From Crocodylus rhombifer (Eukaryota > Chordata > Crocodylia > Crocodylidae), in assembly GCA_038503035.1 (NCBI GenBank), contig JAVSML010024706.1, positions 282,033 to 346,032 on the forward strand: 64,000 bases of DNA, written 5' to 3'. Below, in pieces: positions 57,961-64,000 of the stretch. Numbering within the stretch: position 1 is the first letter of the stretch; each line of letters begins with the position of its first letter. Both the position numbers and the translations under genes were made by a program. The notes under the pieces were generated by a model. That model saw only the letters and a list, made by a program, of their open reading frames with translations. It searched no databases and was not told where the DNA came from.

Positions 57961-59894
57961 AGAAAGGGTAGGGGGCTTTGCAGAGTCAAGGCGAAGCAGC
58001 TTTCCTTGCCGGGAGCTTTCCTCTACAACTACATGGACACTCTTTGTCTTGGCCAGGGCTGCTCTGGGGCAGAAGGGAGAATCGGGCTGGGCGGCTATGG
58101 GGGGGATGCCCCCTGCCGCTTTTATCCTGCCAGGAAGGGGGATTGCGGTCTGCCTCGCTTGCTTTCTGGTTCGTTTAAGCTAGTGCTTGTCCCTGGGCTT
58201 CCAAAATCCCTTCCCAACAGCGGGGCAGAGGCAGGAGCTATCCAAGATGCGTTTTGCAGAGTCTGCTGTGTAAAGGTCCCCAGGTGGGGCAGGGCACTGG
58301 GAAGATGATGCCTCCTCATGACCGAAGCCCACACCTGTACAAGGCTCAGTTCTGAAGACCTAAAGAAAAAAAAGAAGATATATGTATATCTGTTGGCTGC
58401 ATGAGCAGTGTTGGGTGTGGCAGCATCTGTAGCTGGCTTGTAGATATGCTCCGGGTTTCCCTGCTGTCAAGTCTTTCTGTGTTTGGTGGCTGGAGCCCCA
58501 AGAGTTTTTTTTTGCCTGGTCCATGGGACAATTGCCCTTTTGTTTTTAGAGTCTTGGACGTGGCCTGGGGATGACCAAGATATTTGTTTTTACATTCTTC
58601 TCAGTCTGAATGGCATCTTTATGCCCAGCAGTATTCTGGCTTTCCTGCATAAAAAACCTGATCCGTAGCCCTTGGAGGTGAATGCAAGTCACTCTGTTGA
58701 CTGCATTGGCCTTCAGATCACCTGCAGAAAGCATCTGCCTTTCTAGACATGCGGTCAGTGACAGTTCAGTGCCTCAGGTAGCCTTCAAGTCCGGGGTGTA
58801 ATCTCCACACTCTTCACTTCCTTCAGAGGCTAGGAATGCCACTTTTGTAATAACTTCTTGAACCCTCCTCTACTTCCTGCTTGTCTAAGAAGCTGGCTCT
58901 TGTGCCTACATTGAGGTTTCCTTTATGCATTCTGCATTACTAATGCATCCATCTAACTGTATCTCAGTGGATTGATGGTTGTTATTTTGAGACTAGATTT
59001 GCTGTTTGTGGTTGTTTCTGCTGCCTTAGCCCTTCCTCCCCTTCACCTTTAAAACATTTTGGAAACATTGAGCTACCTATTTAAGCTCTCTAATTCCCAC
59101 CCCCCCTAATTCACTTATTTGTTGTTAGGACATCTGTAATCTCTTGAAACCATTTACCAAAGTGGAGATAGATTCAATTAGAAAAATATTGCAGCTAGTT
59201 CTGCTCTCAGTTTCACTAGATTTACATTGAGTCATCTATATTGACTTTAATGGATATACAGAAGTGTGAGTGTGTAATTCTGAGCATGAATTATATTGAC
59301 CCTTCATTCTCTGATCTGATTGTAGTTAAGTTTGTGTGAAGTAGTTGTGTGTAGTAGTCTTCTCATTGAATCTTCAGACTATATGTTCATTGTTTTAGGG
59401 GTCTGTTCTCCCATTAAAGCTTGTGTGAGTCCTGCTTACATCAGTGAGTGAAATGAATGTGAATACATTCAGGTCTTATCATTACTTAAATTCTAACAGT
59501 GTAATTTCACTTGTATCACTGAGACCTGCTGTAAGTGATTCTGTGAACTGCAGTCACTGGAAGTCCCTCTAATTTACAACTGCTACAACCACCTACAGAT
59601 GGGAATTACATCAAGGTAGTGACTGGTAAACACATTTTACATCCATCATATGCTGGATCCAGTTTCTTTGTGAGCTGCATATAGCTTGTAGGCAGTAGGT
59701 TGCCAAGCCCTGGTCTAGGCTGTGTTCATTTATGTCAGCTATTTGCCAGTTAACTTGAATTAGCAATTTTTTTTTTTGTCAGTGTCCAGATGTGTCACAA
59801 ACATTTGTTCCAGGACAGAAATGGGAAAACCCAAACAGGCTGTCATTTGAAAAAGTGTTAGCTAACTCACAATACGTAACAGATAACACCAGCA

Positions 59895-60015
59895 GAGTCT
59901 CGCTATGCCTGAGGAAGGGTGTTTGTGCCTGAAAGCTTGCAAAGAACTTTTCCATCTGTTTAGTTGGTCTAATAAAAGAGAGCACATCTACCCAAAGAAC
60001 CTTGCTGGCTAACTC
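59895..60015 (+). repeat. Second copy of the TTGGTCTAATAAAAG repeat
   Basis: 'tgcctgaggaagggtg', then 'cctgaaagcttgcaaagaac', 'tagttggtctaataaaag' and 'caaagaaccttgctggc', in the same order and strand as 48320-48425. Confidence 0.7.
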
Positions 60016-60509
60016 ACAAAGCATTTACAAATGTGGTAGCTGAACAGTTAAACTGGGTTAAAAGCTCAAGATTAGATCCACTCAGTGTGTGAATAAAAAG
60101 GTATTTTAGGACATTTTTAGATGTGTGAGAGATGCAGTGCCAGGCACTTTTGAAAGTGCCCAGCACTGCATTGTGTGCATTTGTATAAACAGCAAAATGC
60201 ACATCAGCACTGGGAGAATGGTGGCGGTGCGCTTTTGAACTAAAACACATTGATTAATCCAGTCTGCTCCAACGTGCTGATCTCTGGCATGTCGTAGCAC
60301 AAAAAGGTACGTGTATCAATGCCCTTAGGTTCCATTAATGCTGGTAAGCTAATACCTATAGTGATGGATTTTCTATTTACATAAACGTTTTAACTGGAAA
60401 GACAGATTTTCAGAGCTGGATTCTTGTCCTAATTGCACTAGTGTAAGTTGGGTCTAACTGCTGAAATCAGTAAAGTTACAAAGGTATATGTAAGTGGTGG
60501 TATGAATAT

Positions 60510-60750
60510 GGAGAGAATAAATACTGGTGGTATAAAACCCAAGTACTGAATTTTATGTCATTTAAAACTCCTTTCAAAACATCCAAAAAACAGCCAAAAG
60601 GCAAACATACTTTTTAAAGTACATCTAATAAAAATGAAATGAAGTTTAATTCAAAGAAAGGAAATAATTGCAACTTTTTATTATCACTTTGGTGTTTTAA
60701 AGCAGTAGTTGGCAACCTTTTTAGGTTGCAGGCTGGAGTGACTCAGTTCT
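60510..60750 (+). repeat. Copy of the left half of the 57000-57620 block
   Basis: Shares 'ggtataaaaccc', 'actcctttc', 'agccaaaaggcaaa', 'tcaaagaaaggaaa' and 'ggttgcaggctggagtgact' in order with the block upstream of OCC1. Same orientation; the internal duplication is absent here. Confidence 0.75.
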
Positions 60751-61695
60751 GTCCGAGGCAGGTGGACTGGCAGGTGCTAGTACCCTGCTGCTGTTGCTTT
60801 TCTCTGCAGCAGCACAAGAAACCCACAGCTAGGGCTTTTGCCACAGCAGTAGGGAAAAGTGACTGCTGCTGAAACCCTAAACCACTGAAAGCCACCAAAG
60901 TCTCACATCGTCAGGCTGTTTTAAAGAAAAAGGGCATTTCTATTACATTATAGAAAAGTGCTGTTTATATACACATATATATGTTATGGTTGTAAAGTAC
61001 CACTGACTGTATCTTGAAGAGTAACATTATGACTGTATTACAGTCAGGCATGTCAAAGCCAGCCTTGTATAACATGTAATTAACCTGGACCACTCTTTGC
61101 TATATTATGTTACTAAGTCTAATACTTTAGTCAATTGTACATTGTGGATTAGCTGTGTAGGCATGGTGCTCCACTCCTTCCTCTGGTAAATTCCCATTGA
61201 AATGAAGTATGTTTTACTTGAGTTGGAACTATGTATAATTGCATAATCTTCCCAATGTATGCAATATGCCACCTTCAGTTTTGCTTGGTGGAATAACGTG
61301 GCATGGGTATCAAACCTGGGGGGCAGGATGATCTACACTAAGAGATAGGTAGTAACAGAAACAAAATGCTTTCCTATGATACTTGTCCAGTATGCTACTG
61401 CTCAGTATTACAGTATTAAGAAGTTAGCATCTTGTGTAAATGCACGCGTTGTGTCATTCCACCCGACTGTGGGATAAAAACAGTGTTCTTTTTCTTTAGC
61501 CCTAAAAGACTGAGGTTGGTTCCTGTTTTTTTTTTTTCCTGATAGTGAAGGTCACCATAAATTTAGGCCTCCAACAGTTGGTTTGAATCCAAATTTGAAA
61601 TCCAGTCGTTATAATGACATGTACTGCTCCAGACCAAGAAGAATAATATATATATGTATATTTTTTTGCTGCCTTCAAACTGCTATATTAAGTGA

Positions 61696-61840
61696 TTTTA
61701 AGTCTTCTCTAGAGGTCTTCAAGAGAAGACTGGACAGTCACCTGGCTGGAGTCGTGTGACCCCAGATGTCTTTCCTGCTTATGCAGGGGGATGGACCTGA
61801 TCCTTTGGGGTCTCTTCCAGCCCTATGATTCTATGAATGT
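61696..61840 (+). mobile_element. CR1 3'-end fragment
   Basis: 'ttcaagagaagactggacag', 'cacctggctggagtcgtgt' and 'ctcttccagccctatgattc' with ATTCTATGAAT tail are the CR1 ORF2 end and 3' terminus. Confidence 0.88.
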
Positions 61841-61974
61841 AGAGGGATTAAATCTTCCAAAGCATTGGCAAGTACTGAGAAGGATCTGAGATTTAATGGA
61901 TCCTCAGTCTGCTGAGCCATGGCCATTTCTGTGATCCAATAAACTGAAGTATGCATTTCTTTTCAAAACTTAAT

Positions 61975-62600
61975 TGACTCCCTGAGCATCCGGGTATGCT
62001 CTCTGGGCTGGGTGGGGCTCTGCTCCACAGCAGGGCTGGACTCTCCCCTCTGCTCCCTGGCTGCAGCTCTGTCAGAGACTGCAGGCATCTGCCTGCTTTC
62101 TCCCTGCTAAACAGGGATTATTTCCCCCACCTCTCTGCCTTATGCAGACACCTCAGCATTAGCTAGCAGACCACATATTGGCTGTGGGAGACAACAAAGG
62201 CAGACAGGCCTTTTGGAACTATCAACAGGTAGCTTAACGTCCTTCCTTTGAAAAGCTGTTTAAGAAAAGCTTGAACTAATTGATAGAGGCTTTGCTTTCT
62301 TAATGGGTTAATAAACACTGTGTTAGGGGTGATAAACATTCCTGATGGGCTGCTCAGGAGAGGAGAGTGGGTGGCGGGGGGGGGAGGGACACCCTCCCTA
62401 ATAAGAGTGTCTTGTTGGGGTCTGGCCGTGCCCCCCCTCAGCTCAGCACTGAAAACAGAGGGAAGGCTTCTCTAGCACCCCCTGGCTTCTAGCCTGAGCC
62501 CCTGCAGGCATGTGCCTGCATTTTTTCAGTCCAGAGGGGATGTCTGTATGGTTACAAACCAGTTTTTCCTAGTCAGGCTCAGGCTTTTTAAATGTCTGTC
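61975..62600. repeat. Dispersed repeat, related to 20660-21130
   Basis: Phrase-by-phrase similarity to the copy in APPL2 intron 2, same orientation, over parts of the span. Class unknown. Confidence 0.45.
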
Positions 62601-63754
62601 CCTAGCTCATGTGTTTGGGTGCTTTCCCCCCACCCTGCTTCACTGCATCTAGGTGCCCACTCTTGCCCTAAGCTTCCTGGCCATGAGCTGTATCCTGCCT
62701 CTCGGGCACTATGGAATCCTGGGTCTTCCAACTCCCGCTCTGCACTGTACCACCTCGCTCCCTGTAGTAGGGAAAGGAGCTGGAGGGAGAGGGAGCCTAG
62801 AGATCCTGGTTACTCCTGCAGGTGGAGCAATGGGGGATTGGGAGCCAGGTAGGGGCCATAATGTAACCCCTGGAGGGCTGCATGTGCACCATAGGTTGCT
62901 AGTTCGACAGCCCTGTAGTAAATTACTACTTATTTTTCTCCACCTCTGTAGTAAATCACTTTTTGTTTTTCTCCACCTTTCTTTGGCTCAGACCTAATCT
63001 ATTAGTTTGTGGCTAATTAGGCTATTTATGTTCCCAGTTATCCTAATGTAAATTTGGGTTAAACCAATTATAATCCATTGCACTTGCTCCATTTTACCAT
63101 GAGATAACTGAAGATGGAGTTTGGCCCAGATTTCCTGTATCTGTGCATTGTAGTGGGAGCCAGAAAACAAGCATGTGACAAAAATCTCAGTTGGAACAAT
63201 ATCCATATAGTTAGTGGTTGCATGTGTTTGTGTGTAGGCATTTGTGCATTTGTGTGTGTGAAATGTTTAGTTCTTGTGTTTTTATTTTTTCATAATATCA
63301 AAATAATTTGGAAGAAAAATTCAGGGAAAATATTTGAAAAATTATTTCCTAGCCAGGTCTCATAATGAGATATCTATAACAATAGGTATTTATAACGGAC
63401 ATCTATAACAATACTAGGGTTTTATTTATCACAGAAGAATATAAACTGTCATTCTTTCAACAGCTTTCTGCATCCAGAATACTTCTACTATAATTCTGCA
63501 GGGATGTTCAGTACCAAGCTTCTGTTGTTTTAAAACCTATACTAACCATCCTGATGAATGAAAGTGGTTTCAAGATATGTTTCTGTCCTCTTTAATTTGC
63601 AACTGTTTTAAAGGACACATACTGGTTGTGTTTACAGTGATGCTTTTCTCAACAGAGAATGTTTTCCTTTTATAATCACTTGGGTTCAATGCTACAAATG
63701 TCTGAATGTACTTCATTTATTCCTGAGGGTGGAATCTGAACCCCCCTCCTCTTC

Positions 63755-63880
63755 CTGCAGCTGTGGAAAGGCCAAAAAATATAGCCAGGGTCCTATTGTA
63801 AGTGTGTAGGAAGAAAACACAGAAGGTATGTAGGGGAACTTTATGCGCCGTGCACTTCGCAAAGCCAAAATCTTAGTTGT
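63755..63880 (+). repeat. Copy of the right half of the 57000-57620 block
   Basis: 'ctgcagctgtggaaaggcca', 'cctattgtaagtgtgtagg', 'gtaggggaactttatg' and 'gtgcacttcgcaaagcc' match 57420-57615 in order. CpGs of the promoter-side copy are largely TG/CA here. Confidence 0.7.
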
Positions 63881-64000
63881 TTGCTGGGTATAGGCGTATC
63901 TGTAGAGTTTTTGCCAAGTGGTTGGAGCAGTGAGATTAACATAGCTAGTGGGTCTAAATTGTATGACACCACTTGTTACAGACTTGTCAAGCTTGGAAAC

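Larger units (their letters stand above)
57885..64000 (+). other. OCC1 intron 1, partial
   Basis: From the donor at 57885 to the window end with no further OCC1 exon recognised. Contains repeat half-copies (60510-60750, 63755-63880), a SINE-like repeat (59895-60015), a CR1 end (61696-61840) and a dispersed repeat (61975-62600). The rest is unassigned. Confidence 0.7.

Overview
The window is vertebrate nuclear DNA: intron-split genes with GT/AG junctions, sparse coding, two CpG-rich promoters and many CR1 LINE and hAT-type repeats. The style of the CR1 3' ends (TTTCATAG-type octamer tails) and the dense foldback and hAT elements suggest a crocodilian or related sauropsid. That assignment is an inference from repeat content. 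One 10-base assembly gap lies at 3791-3800.

Two genes are supported, arranged head to head. On the minus strand, nine exons (30676 down to 3316) encode residues 1-234 of APPL2, the Rab5-effector adaptor, covering most of its BAR domain. Every junction has a canonical acceptor and donor and the reading phase is continuous (0,0,0,0,1,1,0,0,2). Exons for the rest of the BAR domain and for the PH and PTB domains should lie beyond base 1. On the plus strand, a single exon at 57842-57884 matches the start of the small protein OCC1 (human C12orf75). Its remaining exons were not found before 64000. The same divergent order is known on human chromosome 12q23.3, so this is conserved synteny. About 27.2 kb separate the two start codons.

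The rest is introns and intergenic DNA with mobile-element remains. 1-30622 is APPL2 introns 9 to 1, with a striking 29-bp-arm hairpin (331-401), hAT elements, three CR1 fragments, a small terminal-inverted-repeat element with a 4-bp duplication (11112-11322) and a foldback arm. 30480-31000 is the APPL2 CpG promoter. 31000-57600 is intergenic: a 34-bp inverted pair, a foldback copy, a nearly full-length but broken CR1 (35604-38500), a probable solo LTR with full promoter architecture (39101-40500), two hAT elements stacked on one 8-bp target (one split by a CR1), and a complete 1.08-kb foldback hAT with a perfect 8-bp duplication (53372-54448). 57640-57960 is the OCC1 CpG promoter, and the rest is OCC1 intron 1.

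No bacterial-type system, CRISPR array, rRNA or tRNA gene was seen. The most notable signals are the set of hAT elements sharing an nnnTAnnn target pattern, the stacked insertions, the near-perfect hairpin and the duplicated block that abuts the OCC1 promoter.
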